A DNA stretch of 44,170 nt from an uncultured Muribaculaceae bacterium (GTDB lineage: Bacteria > Bacteroidota > Bacteroidia > Bacteroidales > Muribaculaceae): positions 1 to 44,170 of the forward strand of contig CAJUQP010000029.1 in the NCBI GenBank assembly GCA_910588245.1, given 5' to 3'. Each line of letters opens with the position of its first letter. Position 1 is the first letter of the stretch. The translations under genes and the position numbers were made by a program. Positions 24,757 through 33,889 of the stretch are shown in pieces. The notes under the pieces were generated by a model, which saw only the letters and a list, made by a program, of their open reading frames with translations, ran no database searches and was not told the origin of the DNA.

Positions 24757-25487
24757 AAATAATCAACCTCAAATACTCAGCTTTGTCCGACGTAGGCTGT
24801 GTTCGATCTGACAATGAAGACATGGCCTACGTCGCAGGGCGTCTTATCCGCGATTCCGGATGCTCCGGAGATTTAAAGTATGATTCGACAGATACAATTG
24901 CGTTCGCGGTCGCCGACGGCATGGGTGGCTGCGAAGGTGGAGAGGTCGCATCTGAGATCGTATGCCGGTCGTTCGCATCGTTTGTCAAGACAGGCCTCCC
25001 GGGAAAAGACACAGACGCTATAACCGCCTTGAAAGAATGGGCCATAGCTGCAAACAGACTCATACTCGACACTGCCGGACTACGCCCGGATCTTGCCGAA
25101 ATGGCAACGACTTTCACAGGACTGCTTTTCGCTCATGGTCATTTGTGGCTTATAAATATTGGCGACAGCAGATGCTACCGTATACGCGGAGGGATATTGA
25201 AACAGTTATCAGTCGACCACTCAGAGAGGGAAAGGACGAAAAATTCCGCTATCCCTTCAAATCTGATATATAATTATATGGGTAATACACCTTCAGAATT
25301 CACCTCTGACGTATCTGAGCTGTATTGCCTGGAGGGTGATTCTTACCTGCTCTGTTCAGATGGTCTCAGCGATCTTGTGCCTGACGATATCATTGAATCA
25401 AATTCTGATGATATTCAGACACTTGTTGACCTCGCAAAGGCTGCCGGGGGCCGGGATAACATAACCGCCATAATCATAAACCTATGA
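24753..25487 (+). CDS. PP2C-type Ser/Thr phosphatase
   Basis: A 244-residue soluble PPM-family phosphatase. All metal-binding and catalytic motifs are present: SDVGCVRSDNEDMAYV, then VADGMGGCEGGEVAS, then INIGDSRCYRI, then LLCSDGLSDLV, and finally GGRDNITAIII at the C terminus. It should dephosphorylate pSer/pThr with Mn or Mg. Its genomic position makes the large kinase and the kinase's substrates the likely targets. Both ends are joined by ATGA overlaps to the FHA gene and to the next gene, which indicates strict co-translation. It ends soon after the last core motif and has no extra regulatory domain. Confidence 0.95.
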   Translation: MKIINLKYSALSDVGCVRSDNEDMAYVAGRLIRDSGCSGDLKYDSTDTIAFAVADGMGGCEGGEVASEIVCRSFASFVKTGLPGKDTDAITALKEWAIAANRLILDTAGLRPDLAEMATTFTGLLFAHGHLWLINIGDSRCYRIRGGILKQLSVDHSERERTKNSAIPSNLIYNYMGNTPSEFTSDVSELYCLEGDSYLLCSDGLSDLVPDDIIESNSDDIQTLVDLAKAAGGRDNITAIIINL

Positions 25488-26308
25488 CATCTATTGAACT
25501 TAAAACACTCCTTGGGAAGATTAATTCTGAGGAAAGCAAGGATATGGATGAAAAAATCAACTTGATGTTATCTCTGAGAGGACAATATGCCGGGGAAGAG
25601 GAACATGCCCGTCTTGTAAAAGATGCCGACGTGTTTTCCACTCTTATAAAGATTGTGGAAGATGACAATGAGCCGCATATTCATGATCACATACTTCTAA
25701 AGTTGTATGTATTGCTTGCCGAGACATATGTTGAACTGGAAGATTACCGGAGACTCAAGGAAATTGCCCATGGCGTGTTGGGCCTGATTCGCCATGAGGT
25801 CACACCCTGGGAGGCGATGGAAGACACGATGCCGAGGATTATTGGTGCTGTAGGAGAATCTGTTTTCAACCATGCGCTATATGAACTGCTTCTCCGATAT
25901 GTACGTGCTGCGTTTGTGAGCGGCAGATTGGATACAGTATCTACAGGAAGAATAAGGAGATTGCTGAAACTTCGTGTGCTGCTTAATGAAGGTGAATGGC
26001 CATATTCTCTTTTCAATAAAGACTTGCAGGATGCGATTTCAAAGTTGCTGACATCCGGGGAATTGTTGAAAATAATACTCAATCCTCAGATCGGGCATTT
26101 GAGGAAGGACCCCGTTGAATACACTTGGGAATGGGAAAACATATATTACGATGTCGAAGACAAGCTCAATGAGCGGTTTGCAAATGCACCTCGGCAGATG
26201 GGGTTCTGCTTCCTGTTCTGGCGTGCGAAACAGGAAGTGCTTGAGAAAGAGTACGGCATTTTATGGCGTTCGCCGTCGTTGATGAATCCACATGTAATTT
26301 TTGATTAG
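25484..26308 (+). CDS. Uncharacterised helical protein of the kinase operon
   Basis: A 274-residue soluble protein that I do not recognise. It appears almost wholly alpha-helical. Parts such as LLKLYVLLAETYVELEDYRR look like degenerate TPR units. There is no signal peptide, membrane helix, zinc ribbon or catalytic motif. The C-terminal part is rich in aromatic residues (EYTWEWENIYYDVEDKLNER). The start ATG overlaps the PP2C stop (ATGA) and the next gene begins 2 bases after the stop, so it belongs to the same operon. A scaffold or a substrate of the signalling system is the most that can be inferred. Confidence 0.75.
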   Translation: MTSIELKTLLGKINSEESKDMDEKINLMLSLRGQYAGEEEHARLVKDADVFSTLIKIVEDDNEPHIHDHILLKLYVLLAETYVELEDYRRLKEIAHGVLGLIRHEVTPWEAMEDTMPRIIGAVGESVFNHALYELLLRYVRAAFVSGRLDTVSTGRIRRLLKLRVLLNEGEWPYSLFNKDLQDAISKLLTSGELLKIILNPQIGHLRKDPVEYTWEWENIYYDVEDKLNERFANAPRQMGFCFLFWRAKQEVLEKEYGILWRSPSLMNPHVIFD

Positions 26309-26310
26309 GA

Positions 26311-27060
26311 ATGAATCTGTCTGATAAATTTTATGAAATAATAGCCGGCAATGAAGAAGACGCAGGCGTCCGGAAGGCAGCCGCCGATCTTGTGTCAGCC
26401 GCCCCGGAAGGCCCCGAACGTGACGGGCTTTTGGGTTTGCTGTTGCATGAAGGGATCGGCGTGCCTGTTGACCTTGACAAGAGTTTTGACCATGCCGAAA
26501 AAGCGGCCAAGGGGGGAGACGCACTCGGGTATTTTCTTCTCGGCTTTATGTGCGAGAATGCTGAGACTCCCGATCAGGCTGAGGGTGGGCCTCGTCAAAA
26601 ATACGATCACTATGATGCCGAGCGATTTTATGAGAAATGCTCAAAAATAGATAGCCGCTGGAAAGATCCTGCCATTCTATGGCTTGGAGAGTATTATATG
26701 AATATGGCCAGAGGTGGTGATCCGGAAATTGGAGTGGAATACTATGAGTCTATCGCTGAGGAAAACTCTGATGCCGCCGGGCGCCTGAGCGACTACTTCT
26801 GGGATCTGATAATGCCCGGATACATCGAAGACAAGGAATGGGCGGAAAAGCTATTCAAATGGACTTCTGTAGCCGCGGAACTTAAACCGGAGGAGTATTC
26901 CTATCGCATGGGGTGTATCTATGCCGAAGGCATCGGTTGCGTTAAGAATACTGACAAAGCCATAGATTATTTCAGAAAGGCTTATGATTATGACGACTTG
27001 CGGGGAGAAGAAGCCATCGCGAATCTTTTGGAAGATCAGCGGCGCCAGAAGGCTTTGTAG
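26311..27060 (+). CDS. Sel1-like repeat protein
   Basis: A 249-residue soluble protein made of Sel1/TPR-like helical pairs. Clear units are GLLLHEGIGVPVDLDKSFDH with AEKAAKGGDALGYFLLG, a degenerate middle, and YRMGCIYAEGIGCVKNTDKA followed by IDYFRKAYDYDD. Sel1 repeats make protein-protein interaction solenoids and often act in signalling or secretion complexes. It is the last gene of the nine-gene operon. Its last 25 bases overlap, tail to tail, the end of the trkH gene on the other strand, so no terminator separates them. Confidence 0.85.
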   Translation: MNLSDKFYEIIAGNEEDAGVRKAAADLVSAAPEGPERDGLLGLLLHEGIGVPVDLDKSFDHAEKAAKGGDALGYFLLGFMCENAETPDQAEGGPRQKYDHYDAERFYEKCSKIDSRWKDPAILWLGEYYMNMARGGDPEIGVEYYESIAEENSDAAGRLSDYFWDLIMPGYIEDKEWAEKLFKWTSVAAELKPEEYSYRMGCIYAEGIGCVKNTDKAIDYFRKAYDYDDLRGEEAIANLLEDQRRQKAL

Positions 27061-28496
27061 AAGAGCACCATGACGGTGAATATCTCCAGACGTCCGATAA
27101 GCATCTCCGCCGACATGAACCATTTCAACGGTGATGGAAGGCCTCCGAATCCCGAGCCGGTGGCGCCGAGTCCGAGTCCGTTGTTACCCATACCGGAAGC
27201 TGAGGCGAAAAACGAATCTGTCACGCTGTAACCGTAGAACGACATCAGCAATGTCCCGGCTCCGGTCAGAAGTAAATATATGGAGATAAACGCCATCACC
27301 CGTATGAGACCCCTCTCCCCCACTACTTTTCCGCCCACCTCCACGCTTTTCATATGCCGTGGGAAAAGCGTATACACCACCTCATTGCGCAGATTCTTGA
27401 AAAGCGCGGATATGCGGTCTATCTTTATTCCTCCGGTGGTCGATCCGGCACAGGCGCCGCATAGCATCAGCAGGATAGTGACACACACCGCGGTGCTCCC
27501 CCATGCACCGTAGTCGGAATAGGCGAATCCTGTCGAGGTTATGGACGATGCCACATGAAAAAGTGGCGCGACAACAAGCGAGTCAAAGCCTCTCTCCCCC
27601 TTGGCGGCAAGAATGCCTGCGGTCACGGCCCAGGCTATGAAGACAATCGCCAGATAAGACCGGAGCACATCGTTTTTCCATACTTCCCGGAAATGCCGTT
27701 GCGACAGATTATAGAGCAAAAGGAAATTGATGCCTCCGAGTAGCATGAAAACCGTCACGACTGAAGCTATATACGGGCTTCCCCATGCCGCGATGCTTGC
27801 ATTGCGGGTGGAGAAACCTCCGGTCGACAATGTAGTCATGGCCTGGCACAGACTGTCGAAGAGGTTCATGCCGCCGGCAAGCAGGAAAATCACCATCACC
27901 GCTGTCAGGACGCTGTATACAAGCCATAGCGAAGCCGCGGTGCGCCGTATCTGCGGATGAAGTTTGTCATGGGATATGCCTGTCATCTCAGCATTGAATA
28001 GGGCGATACCGCCGCTGTCGTTCAACGCCGGGAGAAGCGCTATGAGAAACAGCACGATACCCAATCCCCCCAGCCATTGTATCATGGCGCGCCATAGCAG
28101 GATACCGCGCCCGAGAGCCTCGACATCGCTGAATATGGAGGCTCCCGTTGTGGTGAATCCGGACATCGTCTCGAAAAAGGCATCGGTCAGACCGACGGGA
28201 TGCGTGCAAAGCATGAAGGGCAACATGCCGAAAAGAGAGAACACGATCCATATGAAAGATATGAGAAGATAGCCTTCCCGACGGTTGAGGCGTACATGTT
28301 CACCACGGTTACCCGCCACGGCGACGCCCCCTGTAGCCCCCGCCACAAGCGCCGCGATGGCAAATGCCTTCCAGTCAGGCTCGCCCCCGAAGAGCGACAC
28401 AGCCAAAGGCACAACCATAAGGCCGCTCTCAAGCAATATCAGCCAGCCGGCTATCTTCAGAAGGCTACGGTAGCGTATGTTGTATTGATCCTTCAT
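27036..28496 (-). CDS. trkH: Trk-type potassium uptake channel subunit
   Basis: A 486-residue inner-membrane protein of the TrkH/TrkG/KtrB superfamily. Four P-loop selectivity segments are visible: SGFTTTGASIF, STGGFSTRN, SSITSTGFAYSD and SGMGNNGLGLG, each with the filter Gly flanked by Thr/Ser or Asn, and about ten membrane helices around them. It forms the K+ pore that works with the cytoplasmic TrkA gating ring encoded immediately upstream (36-base gap). The ATG at 28496 begins MKDQYNIRYRSLL, typical for the family. Its 3' end overlaps the convergent Sel1 gene by 25 bases. Confidence 0.95.
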   Translation of the reverse strand: MKDQYNIRYRSLLKIAGWLILLESGLMVVPLAVSLFGGEPDWKAFAIAALVAGATGGVAVAGNRGEHVRLNRREGYLLISFIWIVFSLFGMLPFMLCTHPVGLTDAFFETMSGFTTTGASIFSDVEALGRGILLWRAMIQWLGGLGIVLFLIALLPALNDSGGIALFNAEMTGISHDKLHPQIRRTAASLWLVYSVLTAVMVIFLLAGGMNLFDSLCQAMTTLSTGGFSTRNASIAAWGSPYIASVVTVFMLLGGINFLLLYNLSQRHFREVWKNDVLRSYLAIVFIAWAVTAGILAAKGERGFDSLVVAPLFHVASSITSTGFAYSDYGAWGSTAVCVTILLMLCGACAGSTTGGIKIDRISALFKNLRNEVVYTLFPRHMKSVEVGGKVVGERGLIRVMAFISIYLLLTGAGTLLMSFYGYSVTDSFFASASGMGNNGLGLGATGSGFGGLPSPLKWFMSAEMLIGRLEIFTVMVLFYKAFWRR

Positions 28497-28532
28497 GACA
28501 TGATGTTTTCGTTATAAAGACCCGTGATTTGT

Positions 28533-29870
28533 TCACGACCTGAAGAGCTTCTCCACTTTCTTAAGGCTCCCCCTCATGCAGAACACCACTACATTGTCGC
28601 CCGGCAAGATATGTGTGTCGCCGTCTACAAGCATCCCGCGTCCGTCGCGGATCAGGCCGGCAATGGTCATGTCTGACGACAGTTTAAGGTCGCGCACCGC
28701 ACTGCGAGTGATGTGAGCCGAATCGCATGCCACGATCTCTGCCACTTCCGAATCTTCAAAAGCAAGGCAACGCGGAGAGTCGAGATAGCTGTCAAGAAGC
28801 AGCTGGTAGATGCGGCTCGACGTCAGTAGCTTCTTGTTGATGACGGTGTCGATGTCGAGCGAGCGAGCCTCATCGAAATACTGTATATCCTCTATCTGGG
28901 CCACAGTCTTGACTGCTCCGAGATGTTTCGCCACCATCGCGCTGACGATATTCGCCTCAGAGAGGTCCATGACGGCCACAAAGGCGCAGCTGTCGCGTAT
29001 CCCCTCCTCGCGCAGCACGTCGATATCGCGTGGATCGGCATTGACAACCGTTATTCCGGGATTGCGCTCAAGTATGCGCCGGCAACGCTCCCGGTCTGTA
29101 TCGATGACCTTCACAGAGTATTTGTCCATGAGGAGCGGACACAAGGTGTCGGTGATCTTTCCCGACCCAGCTATCATCACAGTCTTCACCTTGTGAGTCT
29201 CCTTGCCGCATAATCGCGCCAGCTCCGCCTCCTCCCCGGGCAGCGACGTGAAACACACCATGTCATTACGTTCGAAACTATGACTACCTCTCGGTATTAT
29301 AGCTTCGCCGTTACGCTTTATAAGCGATGCATGATATTTTTTCGTCATCCCTCCGAAGCGTGCGAGAGTCATACCCTCTATAGGCGCACCTTCACGCACA
29401 CGCAGCACACATATCTCAAGCTGCCCTCCGGAGAGGGTATAGTGCGAATCTGTCCATTTATTGTCGATCGCCGACACCGTCTCCTTAGCTGCCAGATACT
29501 CCGGATATACCATCTTGTCGATGCCGAGGGTGCGGAAATGAGCCTCCGCTGCTGGTTCAAGAAGATCAGGATTGTCGATCCTGGCAAGAGTCGTGGCGGC
29601 TCCCAGCCACTTGGCGATCTCGGCGGAAACTATGTTGTGGTTTTCAAATGGAGTGACGGCTATGAACAGGTCGCACTCCTGACTTCCGGCACGCTTCTGA
29701 TCAGATACCGATATGGCCTTACCGATGGTGGTAAAGACATTGTAGTTGGCATCCAGTTCGGAAAGTATCCCGGCATCCGTGCCCATCACCACTACCTCCT
29801 GGTCTTCCCGGCTGAGCATCTTCGCGAGATGAATGGCTGTGTCGCCATTCCCGGCTATCATTATCTTCAC
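28533..29870 (-). CDS. trkA: Trk system gating subunit TrkA
   Basis: A 445-residue cytoplasmic protein with two RCK modules in tandem. The first Rossmann motif is MIAGNGDTAIHLAKML. The second, after about 225 residues, is MIAGSGKITDTLCPLL, and each is followed by a TrkA-C domain. RCK rings bind NAD(H) or ATP and gate the TrkH pore. The glycine pattern in both Rossmann motifs is slightly relaxed (GNGDTA, GSGKIT). The start is a GTG at 29870, because family members begin MKI(I/M)IAG and the first ATG lies inside that motif. It is first in the trkA-trkH operon and divergent from valS. Confidence 0.94.
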   Translation of the reverse strand: MKIMIAGNGDTAIHLAKMLSREDQEVVVMGTDAGILSELDANYNVFTTIGKAISVSDQKRAGSQECDLFIAVTPFENHNIVSAEIAKWLGAATTLARIDNPDLLEPAAEAHFRTLGIDKMVYPEYLAAKETVSAIDNKWTDSHYTLSGGQLEICVLRVREGAPIEGMTLARFGGMTKKYHASLIKRNGEAIIPRGSHSFERNDMVCFTSLPGEEAELARLCGKETHKVKTVMIAGSGKITDTLCPLLMDKYSVKVIDTDRERCRRILERNPGITVVNADPRDIDVLREEGIRDSCAFVAVMDLSEANIVSAMVAKHLGAVKTVAQIEDIQYFDEARSLDIDTVINKKLLTSSRIYQLLLDSYLDSPRCLAFEDSEVAEIVACDSAHITRSAVRDLKLSSDMTIAGLIRDGRGMLVDGDTHILPGDNVVVFCMRGSLKKVEKLFRS

Positions 29871-29952
29871 GACTACAAGATTTGATTCAATAAAATTCTA
29901 CTTCCTCTATCATAACACAACTATTACCCCAATATTGTTCATATGCTCTTTC

Positions 29953-29983
29953 TTGCCCGTTTCATCTTTATTTTGTAATTTTG
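29953..29983 (+). promoter_or_regulatory. Promoter of valS
   Basis: TTG at 29953-29955 is followed after 20 bases by TAATTTTG at 29976-29983, a good Bacteroidales promoter 32 bases before the valS start. No equally clear box was seen for the divergent trkA. Confidence 0.65.
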
Positions 29984-30015
29984 CACCATAATATAATTCA
30001 GCATATTTATAGCCC

Positions 30016-32640
30016 ATGAGCGAATTAGCCACCAAATACAACCCCTCGGAGGTTGAAGACAAATGGTATGCATACTGGATGGAGCACGGACTGTTCCATT
30101 CCGAACCCGACAACCGCGAACCTTTCTGCATCGTGATCCCCCCGCCCAACGTCACCGGAGTGCTACATATGGGACACATGCTCAACAACACCATCCAGGA
30201 CATTCTCGTGCGCCGCGCCAGAATGATGGGTAAGAACGCCCTATGGGTGCCGGGCACAGACCACGCCGCCATCTCGACCGAGGCGAAAGTCGTGGCTAAA
30301 CTCGCTCAGGACGGCATAAAGAAGACCGATCTCTCTCGCGAGGAATTCCTCAGCCACGCCTGGGACTGGACACACAAGTACGGAGGCATTATCCTCCAGC
30401 AGCTCCGCAAGCTCGGAGCGTCGTGCGACTGGGAACGCACCGCGTTCACGATGGACGAGATCCGCTCTAAGAGCGTGATGCACGTGTTCTGCGACCTTTA
30501 CGAACGTGGCCTCATCTATCGCGGTGTGCGAATGGTCAACTGGGATCCCAAGGCCCTCACAGCCCTCTCCGATGAGGAGGTGATCTACAAGGAGGAACAG
30601 AGCCACCTGTTCCATCTGAAATATATGGTTGAGGGTGAGGAAGGGAAATATATCGTGGTGGCCACGACTCGCCCGGAGACAATTCTCGGAGACACCGCCG
30701 TCTGCGTCAATCCTAACGACGAACGCTATACCTGGCTCAAGGGGAAACGGGTCATCGTCCCGCTCGTAGGCCGCTCCGTTCCCATCATCATGGATGAATA
30801 TGTGGAGATGGACTTCGGCACCGGATGTCTGAAAGTCACTCCGGCCCACGACGTCAACGACTATATGCTCGGCGACAAATACGGCCTCGAGACCATCGAC
30901 ATCTTCAACGACAACGGCACCATCTCCGAGAAAGGGGGAATGTATGTCGGCATGGACCGCTTCGATGTGCGCAAGCAGATAATGAAGGATCTCGCCGACG
31001 CCGGCCTCGTGGAGAAGGTGGAGGATTACGTCAACAAGGTAGGCCACTCGGAGCGCACAGACGCAGTAATTGAGCCCAAGCTCTCAATGCAGTGGTTCGT
31101 GAAGATGAAAGACCTCGCACTCCCCGCGCTTGAGGCGGTTGAGACAGACTATATCAAGTTCGTACCCGCGAAATACAAGAATACCTACCGCTACTGGATG
31201 ACCAATATCAAGGACTGGTGTATCTCGCGCCAGCTCTGGTGGGGACACCAGATACCGGCATGGTATCTTCCGGAGGGTGGCTACGTGGTGGCCGAAGATG
31301 AGGAGAAGGCGCTTGTCAAGGCGATCGAGAAGACCGGGAATCCTGAACTGACTCTCTCCGACCTCTCCCGCGACCCTGATTGCCTCGACACCTGGTTCTC
31401 ATCATGGCTCTGGCCTATCTCCCTCTTCAACGGCATCCTTGATCCCGACAACAAAGAATTCAAATATTATTATCCCACAACCGATCTTGTCACCGGGCCC
31501 GACATCATATTCTTCTGGGTGGCCCGCATGATCATTGCCGGATATGCTTTCGCTGGCGACAAACCCTTCAGCAACGTCTACTTTACCGGCATCGTGCGCG
31601 ACAAGATCGGACGCAAGATGTCGAAGTCGCTCGGCAACTCCCCCGACCCTCTCGAGCTTATCGACAAGTTCGGAGCCGACGGAGTGCGCATGGGCATCAT
31701 GCTCGCCGCCCCCGCAGGCCACGACATAATGTATGACGACTCCCTCTGCGAACAGGGACGCAATTTCTGCAACAAGATCTGGAATGCATCCCGCCTCGTG
31801 AAAGGTTGGGAAGTGGATGCTGAAAAACCGCAGCCCGAGGCTTCGAAGAGAGGCATCGAGTGGTTTGAGGCCGAGATGAGACGCACTCTCATCGAAGTTG
31901 ACGACCTGATGGGCAAGTTCCGTATCTCAGAAGCCCTCATGGCTGTCTACAAGCTTTTCTGGGATGAGTTCTCCTCATGGTATCTTGAGGTTGTGAAGCC
32001 GGCTTACGGCACTCCCATGGATAAGGCCACCTATGAGTCGACCCTCGCATTCTTCGACACGCTCCTGCGTCTGCTCCACCCCTTCATGCCGTTCATCACC
32101 GAGGAACTCTGGCAACATCTCTACGACCGCAAGGATGGCGAGAGCATCATGACTGCCCGACTCCCCGTGGCAGATGGGTTCGACGGGAAAGTGATCGACG
32201 CTTTCGACCATCTGAAGGAGGTCATCGCCGGCATCCGCACGGTGCGTAAGCAGAAACAGATACCGCAGCGCGACGCGCTCGAGCTTCTCGTGAAAGGACC
32301 GCACAATGAGTATCTCGACAGCATTCTTGAGAAGATGGGCAACCTCTCGGCCATAAAGGAGGTCAGTGAGAAACCTGCCGCCGCATCCTCATTCATAGTC
32401 GCTGCTACTGAATACAGCATACCCCTCGCCGACAACATCAATGTGGAGGAGGAGCTCAAGAAACTCTCGGCCGATCTTGAGTATAATGAAAGTTTCCTTG
32501 CCTCCGTGCGCAAGAAACTATCCAATGAGCGATTCGTGGCGAACGCCCCTGAGAAAGTTGTGGCCATCGAACGCAAGAAAGAAAGCGACACCCTTGAGAA
32601 GATCGCTGCCATCAAGGCCGCCATCAAAGCCCTCAGCTAA
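30016..32640 (+). CDS. valS: Valyl-tRNA synthetase
   Basis: An 874-residue class I aminoacyl-tRNA synthetase that charges tRNA-Val. The HIGH-type signature is HMGH in PPPNVTGVLHMGHML (about residues 43-57) and the KMSKS loop is GRKMSKSLGNSPDP (about 532). The editing domain (about 200-350) includes VVATTRPETILGDTAVCVNP. The anticodon-binding helical domain and the C-terminal coiled coil (ILEKMGNLSAIKEV... to the end) are complete. Length is usual for Bacteroidales. It appears to be monocistronic, with a promoter at 29953 and a hairpin terminator at 32668. Confidence 0.98.
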   Translation: MSELATKYNPSEVEDKWYAYWMEHGLFHSEPDNREPFCIVIPPPNVTGVLHMGHMLNNTIQDILVRRARMMGKNALWVPGTDHAAISTEAKVVAKLAQDGIKKTDLSREEFLSHAWDWTHKYGGIILQQLRKLGASCDWERTAFTMDEIRSKSVMHVFCDLYERGLIYRGVRMVNWDPKALTALSDEEVIYKEEQSHLFHLKYMVEGEEGKYIVVATTRPETILGDTAVCVNPNDERYTWLKGKRVIVPLVGRSVPIIMDEYVEMDFGTGCLKVTPAHDVNDYMLGDKYGLETIDIFNDNGTISEKGGMYVGMDRFDVRKQIMKDLADAGLVEKVEDYVNKVGHSERTDAVIEPKLSMQWFVKMKDLALPALEAVETDYIKFVPAKYKNTYRYWMTNIKDWCISRQLWWGHQIPAWYLPEGGYVVAEDEEKALVKAIEKTGNPELTLSDLSRDPDCLDTWFSSWLWPISLFNGILDPDNKEFKYYYPTTDLVTGPDIIFFWVARMIIAGYAFAGDKPFSNVYFTGIVRDKIGRKMSKSLGNSPDPLELIDKFGADGVRMGIMLAAPAGHDIMYDDSLCEQGRNFCNKIWNASRLVKGWEVDAEKPQPEASKRGIEWFEAEMRRTLIEVDDLMGKFRISEALMAVYKLFWDEFSSWYLEVVKPAYGTPMDKATYESTLAFFDTLLRLLHPFMPFITEELWQHLYDRKDGESIMTARLPVADGFDGKVIDAFDHLKEVIAGIRTVRKQKQIPQRDALELLVKGPHNEYLDSILEKMGNLSAIKEVSEKPAAASSFIVAATEYSIPLADNINVEEELKKLSADLEYNESFLASVRKKLSNERFVANAPEKVVAIERKKESDTLEKIAAIKAAIKALS

Positions 32641-32667
32641 TCAGCCCAGGTGCAGATAGATATCATG

Positions 32668-32709
32668 ATATCCGGAGATGCCTGACAAATATGGAGCATC
32701 TCCGGATAT
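32668..32709 (+). terminator. Hairpin terminator of valS
   Basis: ATATCCGGAGATGC (32668-32681) pairs perfectly over 14 bases with 32696-32709 around a 14-base loop, followed by TGTTTTC. It lies 27 bases after the valS stop. Confidence 0.8.
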
Positions 32710-32740
32710 TGTTTTCAGCAACTTCTAATAATCAATACAT

Positions 32741-33709
32741 ATGAGAACAATCTTCAGACATCTTGCTGTTGCCGCGGCCATCTTGGCCACCGGCTCCGCA
32801 GTCAGGGCGCAGGTACCCGAAACCTCTCCCGGAGGCTTCGGCGGAGTGCAGATCAAAAACTCTGTCGAGACATCACAGCAATGGAAAGACATCAACTATG
32901 CGGACGATGACAAGGCCTACCACACATGCGACATATATCTTCCGAAGGAGAAGAGGGATTCCTATCCTGTGGTAGTCCACATCTATGGCAGCGCATGGTT
33001 CAGCAACAGCAGTAAGGGCATGGCCGATATCGGGACGATAGTGAAAGCGCTCCTCGATGCCGGATACGCCGTGGTCTGTCCCAACCATCGTTCGAGCGGC
33101 GATGCCAAGTGGCCGGCGCAGATCCAGGATATAAAGGCCGTCATACGGTTCATTCGCGGGGAGGCTCCGAAGTATAAATTCGATCCATCATTCGTAGCCG
33201 TCTCAGGATTCTCATCAGGGGGACATCTCTCATCTATCACGGCTGCGACAAGCGGCACGAAATCAGCGACTGTAGGCCGGGAGACGATCGATCTCGAGGG
33301 AGATCTCGGCGCCCATACCTCCGAGAGCAGCGAAGTCAGCGCCGCCTGTGTATGGTCAGGCCCCATAGAGTTCATGACCGCATTCACACCGGGAGTAGCG
33401 CCTGAGGAGGTGCTGATTGGCCAGAGCCGCGATGAGGCGATGGACAAATACCGCACGCTCAGCACCACCACCTTCATCGACAGCAGCAACCCTCCTTTCA
33501 TCATCTTCCATGGAGAGAAAGACAACGTCGTGCCCTGTTCGCAGGGACAGCGTCTCTATGATGCATTGAATGAAGCCGGAGTGAAGGCCACCCTGACCCT
33601 CGAACCCGAAGGAGGGCACGGTTTCAACATGTATTCCGACACCAACCTCAGCAAAATGGTTGAATTCCTCAACGCCGTCCGCGAGCACGCCCCAAATGAA
33701 AAAAGATGA
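32741..33709 (+). CDS. Secreted alpha/beta-hydrolase esterase (BD-FAE-like)
   Basis: A 322-residue exported enzyme with a signal peptide ending AVRAQ near residue 24. The fold is that of the bifunctional feruloyl/acetyl-xylan esterase group. It has an oxyanion region HIYGSAWF (the usual HGGxW is HIYGSAW), the nucleophile elbow GFSSGG near residue 157, the catalytic Asp in HGEKDNVVP and the catalytic His in GGHGFNMY. Such enzymes remove acyl or feruloyl groups from plant polysaccharides. The neighbours (a decayed acetylxylan-esterase-like gene and a CE15-like esterase) support a role in hemicellulose de-esterification. A lipase-like substrate cannot be excluded. Confidence 0.85.
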   Translation: MRTIFRHLAVAAAILATGSAVRAQVPETSPGGFGGVQIKNSVETSQQWKDINYADDDKAYHTCDIYLPKEKRDSYPVVVHIYGSAWFSNSSKGMADIGTIVKALLDAGYAVVCPNHRSSGDAKWPAQIQDIKAVIRFIRGEAPKYKFDPSFVAVSGFSSGGHLSSITAATSGTKSATVGRETIDLEGDLGAHTSESSEVSAACVWSGPIEFMTAFTPGVAPEEVLIGQSRDEAMDKYRTLSTTTFIDSSNPPFIIFHGEKDNVVPCSQGQRLYDALNEAGVKATLTLEPEGGHGFNMYSDTNLSKMVEFLNAVREHAPNEKR

Positions 33710-33846
33710 CAATCTATGAAAAGATGACAATATGCGTTAACCGTGCGAAGCCGGTTTGTCGAAACAGGGAATAGTTTTCCAGAGAACCAATACTTTTGCC
33801 CAACAGATACAGATCTCTCAATTTAAGCTATATAGCTGAAATAGCA

Positions 33847-33880
33847 AGGGTGTATCAAAACCTTAGTTTTGGTACACCCT
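33847..33880 (+). terminator. Bidirectional terminator between convergent genes
   Basis: AGGGTGTATCAAAAC and GTTTTGGTACACCCT pair over 15 positions (one T-G wobble) around CTTA, followed by CTCTCTTCTTC. It lies between the esterase (plus) and the relic at 33890 (minus) and can serve both. A short near-duplicate of AAAAGATGACAAT also sits at the esterase stop (about 33698-33732). Confidence 0.7.
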
Positions 33881-33889
33881 CTCTCTTCT

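Noticed and set aside
15797..27060. Type VI or type VII secretion locus
   Set aside because: Kinase, PP2C, FHA and CbxX-type ATPase recall these systems, but no Tss, Hcp, VgrG, EccC or WXG100 genes are present in the window.
30241..31047. 268-codon open frame antisense to valS
   Set aside because: It is the complement of highly conserved valS coding sequence, with no start signals or recognisable domain.
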